This document shows, in pieces, positions 25,587 through 37,033 of a DNA stretch of 64,000 bases. The stretch spans positions 727,686 to 791,685 of the forward strand of contig MU001676.1 of the NCBI GenBank assembly GCA_010093515.1, given 5' to 3'. The first letter of the stretch is position 1, and every line of letters starts with the position of its first letter. The position numbers and the translations under genes are program-made. The notes below the pieces were generated by a model. That model was not told where the DNA came from. It was given only the letters and a program-made list of their open reading frames with translations, and searched no databases. The stretch is from Lineolata rhizophorae (lineage: Eukaryota; Ascomycota; Dothideomycetes; Lineolatales; Lineolataceae).

Positions 25587-25609
25587 CACGTGCTCGCGCG
25601 TCCACGCGT
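25587..25609 (-). promoter_or_regulatory. CACGTG and MCB-like ACGCGT upstream of MLH1
   Basis: A CACGTG (25587-25592) and an ACGCGT (25604-25609) lie about 150-170 bp upstream of the MLH1 start. ACGCGT is the MluI cell-cycle box bound by MBF and is common before replication and repair genes in fungi. A six-base motif occurs often by chance, so this is only suggestive. Confidence 0.3.
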
Positions 25610-25725
25610 TCGCTACCTAATGTCACCTACGTGTCTCACATAACGCTTTAAATCGCGGAAGTGCAATACGGAGGTGGATACAGCTGCTATCCAGTTGAAA
25701 GGCACAGAATAATCTTGCGGTTTTC

Positions 25726-28700
25726 CTATCTATTATCATTAGTTACAAAGCCCACGTCTCTGTCCTCCAATTCCAATGCATCATCCGCATCCCCTTCAAC
25801 CACAAACCTATCCCTCTCTGGCGTTGTCGGCGAAACTGTGCTGCCTTCAACGCTGGAATCTCCAAGTCTCAGCCTACCACGGCTCAAACCTACCACCTTG
25901 CCCGAAATCCATTGCGCTGAGCCTTCGATCCAACGCCAGAGCCTCTCTTGCGCGTCCGTCAACGCGCTCTCATCTCTCGGGTTCTCATGCGCCTCCACCT
26001 TGAATTGGTACTTGAGGCAGTCCTTAACAGTGATCAGCCCTGTCAAGCGTCCTCTATATTCGACGAGGATGACCCGAGGGCCCATCTTTTTAAACAGTTC
26101 CATAACTGTCTCCAGTGGCAGCCGGGGATGAACTGTTAGTGGCGTCGGGTCGATAAAGCGGCTAAAATCCACAGTCATCTGGCCTTGAGTCGGCCCCATG
26201 GTGTCAAACGATATGGCTGGTGCAGCTGCCGAGGAAGGCGTGACAGCATGCCTTGTGGCAGATGGCATGAAGTAGCACTTGGCCGTTTGCGGTGCCATCT
26301 GGTCCTTCTTCGCACGATCTACCGCATATCGAAGTTCTGTGCGACCGATGTAGCCAAGCAGTGTTTTTGACCCCCTCCCCTCAACGATTGGATAGCCTTG
26401 GAACTTGTTCCGGGACATGATCCGTTCCACCTCTTTGAGTTCCATACCACTATCTTGAAGAGCGGTCATGTTGGTGGTCATGACTTGGGATACTGGCACA
26501 CCGAAGGTGTGATCTTCCTTGTTGTCAAGGAAAGGGAACCCACTGAACCAGATCATGCGATCCGCAATCCCGCCCTTTCCAAATCGGTCGCTAACGGCCT
26601 TGGTAACACCTACAACAATCTGCAAAAGTATTAGAGTAGGAAGAGAGAGAGAAAGAGAAAGAAAAAAAAAAAGGAGGCTGTTTACACACCATTGTAGGTA
26701 GGATGTAGGTTAAAGCACCCGTTAGTTCGAACATGATAACCACCACAGATACGGTGATGTGCATGATGCCGCTAAGAGCAGCTCCGGCACCAAGAAACGC
26801 GTATGTTCCTGGAGTGATGCACGGCCCATCCGGACCACAAGCCGAGAAAAAGGGTGAGTTGGGGAAAGTTTCGTGCAAATGCTGAACGAAGATCCCGATC
26901 ATCCTGCCGAAGGTCGCACCTATGGCCATTGATGGTACGAATATGCCAGCCGGAACTTTGCAGCCGTACGAAATGATAACTAGAATGGTTCTAATTATGG
27001 TTGCCAAGCCAAGAGAGACGACCATCTGCATCCGGTGTTTGCGCCTACGCTTATCAGCTCATGATCTCGAGGTCCACCAAACTCTTGTCGACTTACTCGC
27101 ACAGCTCATCATAGTCATGGTCTCCCTCACACTCGAGGAATAGGATCTCCATGCTCTCAGTCATGTCGATGCGGAGGAACATGTTCGGATAGCATATTAT
27201 GGCAGTAAGGGTGGCCAGTAGAGTTGCTTCCATAATGGGGTATTTGGTGAGGTACTTCTTTCGAAATGCCTGAACGCGTAGGTTCCATTTGATGACAAAA
27301 GCTCCGTAAAGGCCGCCGAAGATGCCGATGATTATGTAGAAGATAATCTCGAAAAAGTGCCACGAGCGGTCATATTTAACTTGGAACATGACGAGCTGGC
27401 CTGTCCTGAAAGGATTCATAGCCTAGCGATGTCAGCTACAGCTCATCAAAATGCCAACATCTAGGACTTACAGCTAACAGAGCCGTAGCCACAAGAGCGC
27501 AGAAATAACTCCTCCACATTGTCTTCAGCGGAAAGTAATTAGACATTTCCTGCGAGATAAATTAGTACAATTCCCGAGGATTGTATTAAAAGCACTATTA
27601 CCTCCAATGAAAACAGAACCCCGCCAATCGGACTACCGAACGCGACCGCAACACCGGCCGCTGCACAAGCACTGAGAATCTCCCGTGTTTTGGATGCATT
27701 GCGTTTATACTTATCAAAAAGCCGGGAGATCACGTAGCCTGTGCAGACAGCATAATGAACACTTGGGCCCTCTTTACCGACTGACAGGCCCGATGCGATG
27801 GCCAGAGGTAGACCAATGGATTTGATCAGGAGCGTCCAGAATCCGAGAAACCCTTTCATGACAAAGCCTGCAATGATGCACTTGATTTCTGAAATGCCCG
27901 ATCCCGATGCATAAGGAGCAAACGATTTGACCAGTCTAGCGGCGGTGAAAGCAAAAATGGTCTGTTACGCTTGTAAGGCGACATTCAGGTCCAAGTATCC
28001 ATGTGTACGTACCGAGAATATTATGTAAATTATGTAGTTCACTGGCTCAAAGGAGCTCCAGCGGTGCCACTCGTCACAGCCTACAATGTATTAGCTTGTT
28101 CCTATACTGGTATTAGAGTTGCCATACCGCTCTCCGTGCCCCAACAGCAGAAGTTTTCGTTCAAATAGAACGCAGTTGTACAGTAGCCCAGCTTAACGTC
28201 GGACAACCATTCGGTAACAATATTCAGGAAGCCAGCATTCAGCCCGATAGCCGCACCTGCGCTTGTCAGCATCGCATGTTACCTTAACTTCTCTTTAACA
28301 CACACCAATCAAGCTGACGACTATCCAAGCCTGGCCGGCGTTGTAGGACTCCCACAGGCTTCTTCTCCATCCCAGTCTACCCTCCTTCTCGAAGAACCCA
28401 GCGTTTTCCTGGCGTCGCGCCTTTCTTCGCAACTGTTCCCGCGCAGCATCCTGGACCCAATCTATCGCAAATGGTCAGAACTTTGCTTGTCATCGAAAGG
28501 TAATGTGTGGAGTACCTATCGTGGTGAAGTCCTAGGTTTACCAATAACGTCAGCAAGTCGTTTTTCCCACTAGATAAGATCCGCGAGAGTAGCTACCTCG
28601 TATCTCTTGATCTCCTCAATCTCCTCTGTGATAGCATGTTCTGCCCTCGCCGCGGCCTCATCGTGGCCTCGCTCCTCGGTCGAGAGCGCCGAGAACCGGC

Positions 28701-28764
28701 GGTTGAGTGAAGCCGGGGCATGCGCGGAGGATCGGCGTGTCGCTATGCTCGGTCGGGAGTTCAT
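25726..28764 (-). CDS. CLC-family voltage-gated chloride channel/transporter with CBS domains
   Basis: Ten exons, complement(join(25726..26619, 26690..27044, 27097..27422, 27472..27549, 27602..27961, 28013..28080, 28128..28256, 28306..28461, 28516..28531, 28597..28764)), encode 849 residues. The second exon is only 16 nt; it supplies DFTTI between KRYE and DWVQDAARE, and without it the frame is lost. CLC motifs are in order: GSGIS (199-203), GKEGP (241-245) with the gating Glu243, [10 protein letters not shown], and [14 protein letters not shown]. The C-terminal ~290 residues hold two CBS domains. CLC proteins such as yeast Gef1 move chloride across Golgi, endosomal or vacuolar membranes, often as Cl-/H+ exchangers; a Glu at the gate fits either mode. 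It lies just upstream of MLH1 on the same strand with 287 bp between them. Confidence 0.95.
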
Positions 28765-29472
28765 CGCATCGTGCAGTCCTTTGCCCAGAACGCACTCCTC
28801 ATGACAGCACTCGTATGCCTCGAGCCGGCCCCAGATACGAGCGGCGATATTGTAGGTCCTGCAGGTCGACGGCGGCTTGTTTGGTCGTGGTATGCGATTG
28901 GCGAAGGCAACTGCTTGCCTGGGCTAGGTGATAGGCCTTTGTGGAGGTGGTAATGTTACGCGCTGATGCACGACAAGCGGTAGCGTGGAACATCGATCCG
29001 AAGTCAACGTTTCGCGGAAAGCCAGGCACGGTCCCGTTTATTTAAAGAATACTCCGGGACCATGAGGCTGTAATTTTTAGACCTTGTGCATCAGAAAAAG
29101 AAAAATGCCGAATTCGAAATTAAATACGTGTTGCTTCCACCGCGATGGTCGCACCCTTTTGTCCGCTTGCAATGGCTTCTTGGCGGACACGCTATACCCC
29201 ATGCAGTAACTCTACCAATGTAGCTCCAAGGCCCCGCTGCTTTATTAGCAGGCGCGGTCCCCACCTGCTTCGACGCGTTAAACATTTGACACCCGCCTAC
29301 TCTCTCCCTTCCAGCTCAGTCTCGCCGTCCATCGTCGCAACCTCCACTTGCGTGTTTGTTCTCTAGCTCCTTCACAACATCCTCAAAGATCTCTTGTTAC
29401 CGTGTTGTGCTCGCGTTTCGCTCGCGTCTGAACCCCTCGTGACGGGCTCGACCAAGCTCAGTCGGGTCCACC
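28765..29472. promoter_or_regulatory. Divergent promoter region, CLC gene and CHRAC15-like gene
   Basis: This 708-bp gap is shared by two divergently transcribed genes. An ACGCGT (MCB-like) at 29273-29278 lies about 195 bp before the CHRAC15-like start, which would suit a replication-linked gene, but the motif is short. A pyrimidine-rich tract precedes the plus-strand start. Confidence 0.4.
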
Positions 29473-30217
29473 ATGCCATACAATAACACGCCTATTCGGC
29501 CTCCCACCGAATACAATGGGACGGTCTCTCTGCCGCGTGAGTGCTAGAAGAACTGAAAGTTAACCCGCCCACCTTAACTCTAACCTGCCGGCCCAACGCG
29601 CTCTTTCCCAGTGGCACGCGTCAAGAAGATCATAGCCGCCGACGAGGACATCAGCAACTGCTCTAACAATGCGGCCTTCATGATCGCCGTCGCAGCCGAA
29701 ATGTTTGTGCAGTATCTTGTCGAACAGACACACAACGTAGTCAAGTCGGAGCGAAAAGTGCGCCGGTACCTTCAGTACAAGGACGTTGGTATGAGTTCAC
29801 TTTTCGCTTGCGTTGCAACCTAGAGCTTAGCAGACTTACCTAACGACGTGCGCAGCAAATGCGGTAGCACGGATCGACAATCTCGAGTTCCTTTCTGACG
29901 TCGTCCCGCGAACTACTACGTATAAGGAGTTCAAGAAGGAGAAGGCCAAGGCAGCCACAGCAGCCGCGCCGTTGACCAATGGCCAGACTACTTTGGGCGG
30001 GACGGGAGGACGCTCCGCTGCAAATGGTCAACCGGGTCGAGTAGAATCGAGGCCAGAGCCAGTCGATGCTGAGCCTATGCAGCTTGATTCCGCCCCAGGT
30101 GCCGGTGCCTCTTTCGATTCCGAAATGCGACCTGGGTCGAGCTCAGATCCGGTGTCACGACAGCTGGAAGTTGAGATGCGAGGTCCAAGTCTCAACGGCG
30201 GAACACCCCATTCATAA
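29473..30217 (+). CDS. Histone-fold subunit, CHRAC15/Dpb3/Dls1 type
   Basis: Three exons join(29473..29536, 29612..29788, 29856..30217) encode 200 residues. The histone fold (about residues 21-100) is of the NF-YC/H2A kind: LPLARVKKIIAADEDI, AAFMIAVAAEMFVQYL, a KVRRYLQYKDVANAV segment, then FLSDVVPRT. The last motif resembles the end of CHRAC15 (FLADILPKK) more than POLE4. In yeast the corresponding proteins are Dpb3 (DNA polymerase epsilon) and Dls1 (ISW2 chromatin remodeller), each paired with Dpb4; filamentous fungi may use one protein for both, and the sequence does not settle it. The C-terminal half is low-complexity (Gly/Ser/Pro). Splicing of exon 1 to exon 2 creates the LPLARV motif, which supports the model. 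Confidence 0.85.
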
Positions 30218-30406
30218 GGGTACGACATCAGGAGCAATGAGTAATGCAGTTTCATCTGGATGATCCCATTGTCTTAGAGTTGGGCTTTTTCGAGAAATAA
30301 AACCAATCCATCCATGCTTCTCTTGCCACCGCCCCATTAAAATACTAGAGAAATGCAGGTGCTCAGGTTAACAAGCTACCAGCTTTGCCCGAATCTGAGT
30401 CTTCCC

Positions 30407-30958
30407 TCAATGTTCTTCTTCCGCCCGAGCCATAGCAGTCACTTTGTGAGGCATGTTTTCGTTTTGGATCTCGATGGTCCGAAGGACTCGACTTGTCTCT
30501 GCAAACGGAACTCCAAACTTGCCAGAGTTAATCAAGCACATCCGTAGCTCAGAGATATTATTCCCTTCGGCAATCGATTTGGTGACCAGCTCAAGGAGAT
30601 GCATCATTGCTTGCTCCGTTGCCGACAGGATTTCCACTGGAGCGTCTTTGGACTTCCCGTAGCGTGTGCTCGTGAACAGACACCCTACATAATGACACGG
30701 ACCACCACTGTCCTCGCAAGGCGCAATGAGTTGCGCGGTGCCCCGCAACTCCTCTGGATTTTCTTTATGCACTTTGCAATATTCGAAGTGCTCTTTGTAG
30801 GCTGCCGGGTACTTTTTCTTAAATTCGCTCGCGATGCCGGAGCCCCATATACCGAGACAATTGCAAGCATGAATGATGACAGTATCGTCCGGGGCATTGA
30901 AGAGGTCACCCTTGCTATCAATGAGTTGGAGATAACGTTTTGGTTTATTTGCTTCCAT
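30407..30958 (-). CDS. POA1: ADP-ribose 1''-phosphate phosphatase, POA1-type macrodomain
   Basis: One uninterrupted frame of 183 residues, essentially a single macrodomain. It shows the POA1 pattern KGDLFNAPDDTVIIHACNC, then LGIWGSGIASEFKKKYP, and a later INSGKFGVPF. POA1 hydrolyses ADP-ribose 1''-phosphate, a by-product of tRNA splicing, and related macrodomains bind ADP-ribose. The first Met, 11 residues before GDLF-like motif I, gives a normal N-terminus, and the length is close to yeast Poa1 (177). It converges with the CHRAC15-like gene (189 bp apart) and is divergent from RIP1. Confidence 0.92.
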   Translation of the reverse strand: MEANKPKRYLQLIDSKGDLFNAPDDTVIIHACNCLGIWGSGIASEFKKKYPAAYKEHFEYCKVHKENPEELRGTAQLIAPCEDSGGPCHYVGCLFTSTRYGKSKDAPVEILSATEQAMMHLLELVTKSIAEGNNISELRMCLINSGKFGVPFAETSRVLRTIEIQNENMPHKVTAMARAEEEH

Positions 30959-31476
30959 GATAAAAAGCGGGAATTGTGTTACGGGATCAGCGCCAAATAT
31001 CGATTGCTAGAAGAAGCGGTGTTGCTCGTGGTGGCCACAGTTTGCTTTGCCGTGAGAGATGGAGCACCTGGATGTGAACGAGCAGGTGCTTTTCTAGTCG
31101 ATACTCTGACGTTTTAAGAAATGTAGAAGTGCTTGCTCGCTTGCTGTAGAAAAATTGAAACCCATTTCAGTACATGCAAGTGGGCCCATTTCACAACAAT
31201 TGCAGCCTTGAATTGATCAATCACTAAGCCAGCGTAGTGGAGCGGCGATTAACTGCGAGGGCATCCAGCCGAGGACGCAGCTAAGTAAGGGAGCCCGCCA
31301 GCCAATCAGAAGCGTGCCAAAACCTGACGCAGCAAAACTTAGCGGACGTTCATCATTGCAAGCCCCGTCTGTCCGTCACCGTCGCACCACCACACCAGCA
31401 ACCGGCGACCCCGACCGCCCCTCGGCCCTCGTCCTCTCACTTTCCTTGACCCGTTCGCAATTCCTCTTCTCTCATC
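30959..31476. promoter_or_regulatory. Divergent promoter region, POA1 and RIP1
   Basis: This 518-bp gap separates the start codons of two divergently transcribed genes and must hold both promoters. No specific site stands out. Confidence 0.45.
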
Positions 31477-32397
31477 ATGACGGCCGCTCTGACGACGTCG
31501 GCCGGCGCGCTGGTGCGTAGGTGCGCGCGGCAGCAGCTGCCCGCCGTACGCGCTGCCGCCGCTACCGCTATCCAGCAACGCAGCGGCTCCTCGACCGCCA
31601 CTTTCGACAGCCCGTTCAAGGGTAGTGGCGCGACCAAAGTGCCGTCCTTCTCCAAATACAAGTCCAGCAGCGGCGAGACGCCCAACAAGATGGTTCAGTA
31701 CTTCATGGCGGGCACATTGGGTGCCATCTCGGCCATGGGCGCCAAGGCCACTGTGCAAGGTGCGTTTTTGTTGGATTGGCAGCTGGAATGCGCTGGATAG
31801 CCCTGGCGGAGATGAAAGTGCCTGATGGGAGGTGTTGGAGAAACCAATTGCTAATGGAATTGCGTCTACAGACTTCCTCGTCAACATGTCCGCTTCGGCC
31901 GACGTGCTAGCCCAGGCTAAGGTCGAGATTGATTTGAACAGCATCCCGGAAGGAAAGAACGTGAGTCAAACGCTACTTTAACTATATTTACTTGTACTTA
32001 TAGGCCCGTGCAGGTTATCATCAAGTGGCGAGGAAAGCCCGTCTTCATCCGGCACCGCACGCAGGATGAGATCCAGGAGGCTGAGAACACAAAGTGGGAA
32101 TCGCTTCGGGATCCTCAGCCTGACTCTGACCGAGTGCAGAAACCAGAATGGCTTATCATGCTTGGTACAGTCTCTCATCTTTGCCCGGAAGCATACACTT
32201 ACTAAGTATATTCAGGCGTCTGCACTCACTTGGGTTGTGTACCCATTGGCGAAGCTGGTGATTTCGGAGGCTGGTTCTGCCCCTGCCATGGTTCCCATTA
32301 CGACATCTCTGGCCGCGCACGCAAGGGCCCTGCGCCATTGAACCTCGAGGTTCCCGAGTACAGCTTCCCGACGGAGGAGACCGTAATTATTGGCTAG
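31477..32397 (+). CDS. RIP1: Rieske iron-sulfur subunit of the cytochrome bc1 complex
   Basis: Four exons join(31477..31759, 31872..31960, 32014..32164, 32216..32397) encode 234 residues. This is the Rieske subunit of mitochondrial complex III, which passes electrons from ubiquinol to cytochrome c1. The N-terminal ~30 residues are Ala/Arg-rich with no acid and form a presequence. One membrane segment (about 74-95, [17 protein letters not shown]) follows. The 2Fe-2S cluster motifs are intact: CTHLGC (177-182) and CPCHGSH (196-202). The ligands are Cys177, His179, Cys196 and His199, with Cys182 and Cys198 forming the disulfide. The C-terminus PTEETVIIG is typical. Exon joints restore these motifs exactly. 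Confidence 0.97.
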
Positions 32398-32658
32398 ACC
32401 AGCTGTAGGTAGGTTTGTGTGTACAATGTATCACTAGCGAAGGGCGAAGACCAAATGCTATGAGCTAGCATGTTGGTATGGCCAAGTTATATATATAGAA
32501 TTTCTTTTGACTTTATACGTGATCATGTTCTGGAGAGCGGAATTGGATTTTACTTCGTGTTCCACGCACTCCAATACTTATGGTACAGACCGAGCGTAGC
32601 CGCGCATAGTCGACCTAATCCAGAAGCCTGTGCTATTATTCAAGCTTCATAAATGGTA

Positions 32659-33716
32659 TTATAATGCCTGGGGGTTCAAATACTCGCTCACGGCGTCCAC
32701 CGCGGACTTGAACTTTTCAGCCTCGATCAATATCAAATGCCCTTGAGGTTTTACGCCTTCGTCATGAAACGTCCTTTTCGAATCCGATGCGCCTTCATCG
32801 CTCTGCTTCGAGTACTCGAAATTACAGTGGCCTATGGCGTGTTGATGCAGTACTTCATCCTCCGGATGATAATAGAATATTGCGTCCGTCTTATCCTTCC
32901 TTTTCTTCTTTTGCGGCCGGTTGTCTTCTTGATCTACCTTCGACTCCACTTCCGTGTATGTTTTTGAGAGCACCAAGATATGTGTAAAAGTGTACGGTTC
33001 CTTATCCTCGACAGCCCATATTATTTCCTCCAACAACATCCGGTACATGGGCGGCACGATCTCGGCCGGAAGGTTCATTACTCGCTCCGTCAAGATGAGG
33101 CCAACCTCTGCGTTGCTCGAAGGCGAAAGCAGACTAGCCAAGCCTGCAAGCGGTGAGCTTGACGCCGATTTCTCGACTAAATACTTTGTCATCGCCTCAA
33201 TTGCCGGTTTGTCCTATAAAGTAAAGGTCAGCTCATTCTTCCACGCTAGAAAGCTCGCGAGGGAGTACTGTTCGAGTACGCGCCATACCGCATGGGTTTT
33301 TAGATTCAACACCGTTAAAAAGGCTAGTGGATCCTCCTCGTTTCCGCCAACCTTGACCGTCGAGCCCAGCAGTGGCTGCGCCAAAATCAAGTCGGCCAGT
33401 TGCGACAGGCCGAAAAGCTCCGCGTCGCTGTCGAGCAACTGCCGCAGTAGCATCTTGACGCCTTCGAAGTCCTGCTCTTGCGGGTCAAACCACTCAAAAT
33501 CGACATTAACCATGTCCATATCCTGATTATATGCACAGAGCTTAACTTAGCCGAGTGGTCCAAGGTGAAAAGGAAAAATCTTTGTAGTAGCATTATTGGA
33601 GACAGAATACCAACCTCATTGCTACTATCACCTTCGTCGGCCTGTTTGGTTTTTCGCCGGGGCATGTCCGCCGCGACATCAAGTTCCTTTCGTTTTGCCA
33701 TCTCCGTGGCGGTCAA
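32659..33716 (-). CDS. BCP1: BCP1/BCCIP family protein
   Basis: Three exons, complement(join(32659..33213, 33289..33522, 33615..33716)), encode 296 residues. Yeast Bcp1 is a nuclear protein needed for export of Mss4 and acts as chaperone of ribosomal protein Rpl23; the human relative BCCIP binds BRCA2 and p21. Family features are VNVDFEWFDP, LADLILAQPLLGSTVK, LTERVMNLPAEIVPPMYRML, FTHILVLSKTYTEV, FYYHPEDEVLHQHA and KPQGHLILIE. An N-terminal charged tail has RRKTK, and a KKKRKDK patch lies mid-protein; both may be import signals. An in-frame ATG 5 codons into the model could also serve as start. It converges with RIP1, with 261 bp between stops. Confidence 0.95.
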
Positions 33717-34228
33717 AAGGGTCTTCCCGAGAGCTTTGTTGATGGAGGGACATTTTCATATGCGCGCACAAAATTGGATTCCCCCGCCCTAAATGTCCCG
33801 CTGCGCCACACCCTCAGCCGCGTTCGGGTACAGATGCCTAATCCGGTAAAGCTCACGTGGAACGACTCAACCACTGCTCGTTGTAGTCACTTGAAGGCTA
33901 TACAGAGACTTCTTTTGCAAGAAGAGTTGTGGATTTCTTGCTATTTAAATAGTCGGCATCTCTACCTGACGTCTTTAGCCTTTTTCCAAAATTTCCAAAA
34001 AAGCTCTATTGTGGTATAATCTACGCCCATAGCTTTACCGACCCACCACAGAGGGCCAGAAGCCAGCCCATGCTCTCTTTTTTTTTTTTTTTACATTATA
34101 ATTTTGATACGAACGCAAATTCACGTTGGAGACAGTAGTGACAAAAAAAATTTTTTCTTGTATTTAGTTTGGCAGTTCTACAGATGCAATGCCACCTGCC
34201 AGTTCTCCACCCCATTCTCCGGCTGCGC
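33717..34228. other. Intergenic, BCP1 5' side
   Basis: A 512-bp AT-richer gap with a long T run near 34078-34092. It should contain the BCP1 promoter and the 3' end of the neighbouring unrecognised gene. No other gene seen. Confidence 0.45.
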
Positions 34229-35000
34229 TCAAGGTTCAGCAAGACCAGTCATAGTATTTGACCCCTTGTTTTGCATCTCCAAAAGGCGATTCAAGCGTTC
34301 CTTAGCCTTCTCAAGCCGGTCAAGCAAGTCTAGCACCTCTTCAAAACTTTCTAGGCCAACAGGGTGGGCAATCCTCATTTGCTCCTGTCGACGTTTAGAT
34401 TCGTGATAGGCAAAGTCGCCGTTCTCCGAAGATCCTCTCGTGTTGTACGATTCGATAATATGAACGTCCGTCTGCAAAAATTCGATTGCCAGCTCCAAGT
34501 CTTTCAACTCGACCTTGGTTTGTGCTGCTTTGCATTCGGTCTCGGCTTTGAGGACTGGATAAGGTGATAATTGACCATTAGTAGTATTGTCGCTTTGAAC
34601 AAGGAGTGTGGCTATAATGACCTTCGAGCTGGAAATGATGGATGTTCTTGATGAACATGACGAGGTAGCACCTTAGATCGAACCTCTCGATGAATGTCCA
34701 TTTGCTTATGCGACCAGCATGGAGACCAACGCGTAGAGCCCAGTCCCGATACGGAGTCGCGACCTTGTTGAGAAACGCGTCGGAGATGTCTTCGCCGCCG
34801 ACTTCCCGCAGCCTTAACCAGGCCCAATGTAGTGCGGTGTCCATGAGGAAGGAGTGCAATTGTTTTAAATCTTCTGGAGGACGCGTGGCCTCTACCGGCA
34901 TCTGGAGCTCCACCAGGATCGAATTTGGCAGTATAGTTGGATCGGTCCGACGTCCAGGCAAGTTAGTCGATATGATCTTGTGCTTGCGGCGTACAGGCAT
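34229..35000 (-). CDS. Unrecognised two-exon gene with helical C-terminus
   Basis: Exons complement(join(34229..34554, 34622..35000)) encode 234 residues. The 67-nt intron has a weak donor (GTCATT) but a good TACTAAT branch site and CCAG acceptor, and joining makes a continuous frame. The first half contains LHSFLMDTALHWAWLRLREVG and a region ending FIKNIHHFQLE. The second half is charged and likely coiled coil (EVLDLLDRLEKAKERLNRLLEM). I recognise no family. It may be a lineage-specific gene. The base composition is lower in GC than the conserved neighbours. Confidence 0.45.
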
Positions 35001-35449
35001 CGTGACCGGGATGTTCGTAGAGAACCAGGAATGCTAATGTGTAGAAGTTTGTGGGCCACGATTATAATTGTACCCACAAAAGGAAGGCTAAGAGAAGGGA
35101 GTAGAGATGAGAAGTGGCAAAGGTTCCAAAGGTGAGACGGGTCTAAATTAGATCGCAAGGTGTCTTGTGAATGCGCACAATGTGATCGCTCGGCTATGCG
35201 GACACCACATCGCAAAAACATAGAGACCAATGCCCTCATTTGATCTAAAAATTCATGTCAGGTTTTCCATATGCAATGTCCAAATAGGAGTCCTCAGCCC
35301 ATGTTTTAACGTGCCAAAATTTTCCTTGTGAATAACCGTCTATGCTGATATGCGCAAGTTGCTAGCCTAGTTGTTGGTAAAAACAGGAGACATGCTTAGA
35401 AGAGCTGCCTAAATATGATGCAATGTATTCGTATGTGATAACGAGAGTA
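35001..35449. other. Intergenic, nothing recognised
   Basis: A 449-bp gap between two unrecognised genes on the minus strand. I see no motif or gene. Confidence 0.45.
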
Positions 35450-36109
35450 CTAACTCTCATGTACCATCCTGTCAATGCATCTTCCATAGATATTGTGTCT
35501 TCTTATGAGTTGGTTCCACCTTTCAGATATGGCTTTCACATTACTTTTAATTTCGTCCACAGAGCTCTGTACTTCTGCACCCCCAGCTGAACGTTCGCAT
35601 ATAGTGTTTATGCCTTCTTGCGCCCTATAGGAGATGACTTGTATATTTTGGAGCTTATACAGCTTAGCGAACTCATTAGGTAGAATTTCTCTGTTCATGA
35701 TTGGAATGCCAGCTGACATTTTTTTTGACATTAGCGAAAAATCGCAAGAACATTGTAGAGCATCCTTATTACGCTCACTTCTTAGCTGTTCTTCCACGAC
35801 ATTTATCAACAACGTAAGGACCTCGGCGGCAGTTACCCAGACCGAGATCTCGCTTTGCGGACCGTTTGACAAAAGCCTCTGGTTTGAGTCAACCCATGAC
35901 GCGAACTTGTCATAGCTGTCATATAGCTCATCGCATAGTTTGACAGCTAGATTTTGCCGGATGGGTTCTATCGTCGTGTGGTTCTTTCTCACTAGTTTCT
36001 CAAGACCTAGGCTGAGAGTTGCAAGTGTTAAAAGAGCCCAGTCAGTCCATATGCCCAGGTCAATAGACAATATGATATTGCCGCTTTCCAATTCTTTCAG
36101 TGTGGCCAT
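35450..36109 (-). CDS. Unrecognised single-exon gene, 219 residues
   Basis: One intact frame without introns. The product begins MATLKELESGNIILSIDLGIW and is mostly helical by composition, with hydrophobic segments around WALLTLATLSLGL and AAEVLTLLINVV and several charged stretches. I find no catalytic motif, signal peptide or clear membrane topology. Length, a natural Met start and balanced amino-acid use argue for a real gene, but nothing independent supports it. It lies in an AT-richer stretch with the previous unrecognised gene, so both may be young or lineage-specific. Confidence 0.4.
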   Translation of the reverse strand: MATLKELESGNIILSIDLGIWTDWALLTLATLSLGLEKLVRKNHTTIEPIRQNLAVKLCDELYDSYDKFASWVDSNQRLLSNGPQSEISVWVTAAEVLTLLINVVEEQLRSERNKDALQCSCDFSLMSKKMSAGIPIMNREILPNEFAKLYKLQNIQVISYRAQEGINTICERSAGGAEVQSSVDEIKSNVKAISERWNQLIRRHNIYGRCIDRMVHES

Positions 36110-37033
36110 AGAAAGATGGTGGTTGTAGACTTTGGCTCAATCGCTAGTCTATTGCTGATTGCCTTTTCAGACCTGGGAAAAGAGACTGATTGAGCGAGAC
36201 ACTAGGGACTTGAACATAATATGTGCGCTCAGAGGCAATAGATTCCGCAGTGCACCAGTACTCTATGGTGCGTATATGCTGGCTTATAATCTGGCACTTC
36301 TCGCTTTAGAGACCACGTGGAACATAAACCTAGGGAGCGTCGTGACCATGAGCGGTCAGCCACGAGATAACCATAAGAGACAAACAGCAATATGGCAAAC
36401 GTTCAACATTATATACTGCCAGCATATCGCCCATCGGCTAAGAACATACCTTATAAACATTGACTACTCTTTTGGCGAGAATACATGTATATATAACGAA
36501 CTATAGCCTCCTATTTCTTGTAATTTGTTGTATACAAGAGCTCTAAGTTCTATAGATCAGTGCACAGCCCATCTTTATGATTTCCGATAGATCATGAAGG
36601 AGCGGCGGCTATGGAATTACACATCTCAGAGCAAGGCAACGAATAGTGGCAGGTCGCTAGGGGATGGTAGCAAATGAACAGCCTGGTTATGTGAAGGGTG
36701 AATGACTAAAGGTGTCAGAGCTCGGGAACAGAAGTAGCATCGCATCCGCGGGCTAGTGCATGGTGGTGAATAGACTCCCAGCGCTGCGGCCAATAGATCT
36801 ATTGTGAGGCCAACGAGAATACGACCCAGCGGCCCACGTACCTACTCTTTCTACCTTCCGCGTCCTCATCCACCACCACCGCCACCATCACCAGCGCGTC
36901 TCGACAGCTTTCCTTCCGCACACCCAAATAGCTCACAAGACGCGCTACAACTCATCTCATTTTCGAACCCCAACCTACCGAAACCCAGAAATTCACAGGC
37001 GTTAGCCGCATTTCCGGACACACAACCATCAAA
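36110..37033. other. Intergenic, divergent
   Basis: A 924-bp gap between divergent starts. The right end is pyrimidine- and A-rich just before the ATG at 37034, as expected for a fungal 5' UTR. Nothing else recognised. Confidence 0.45.
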
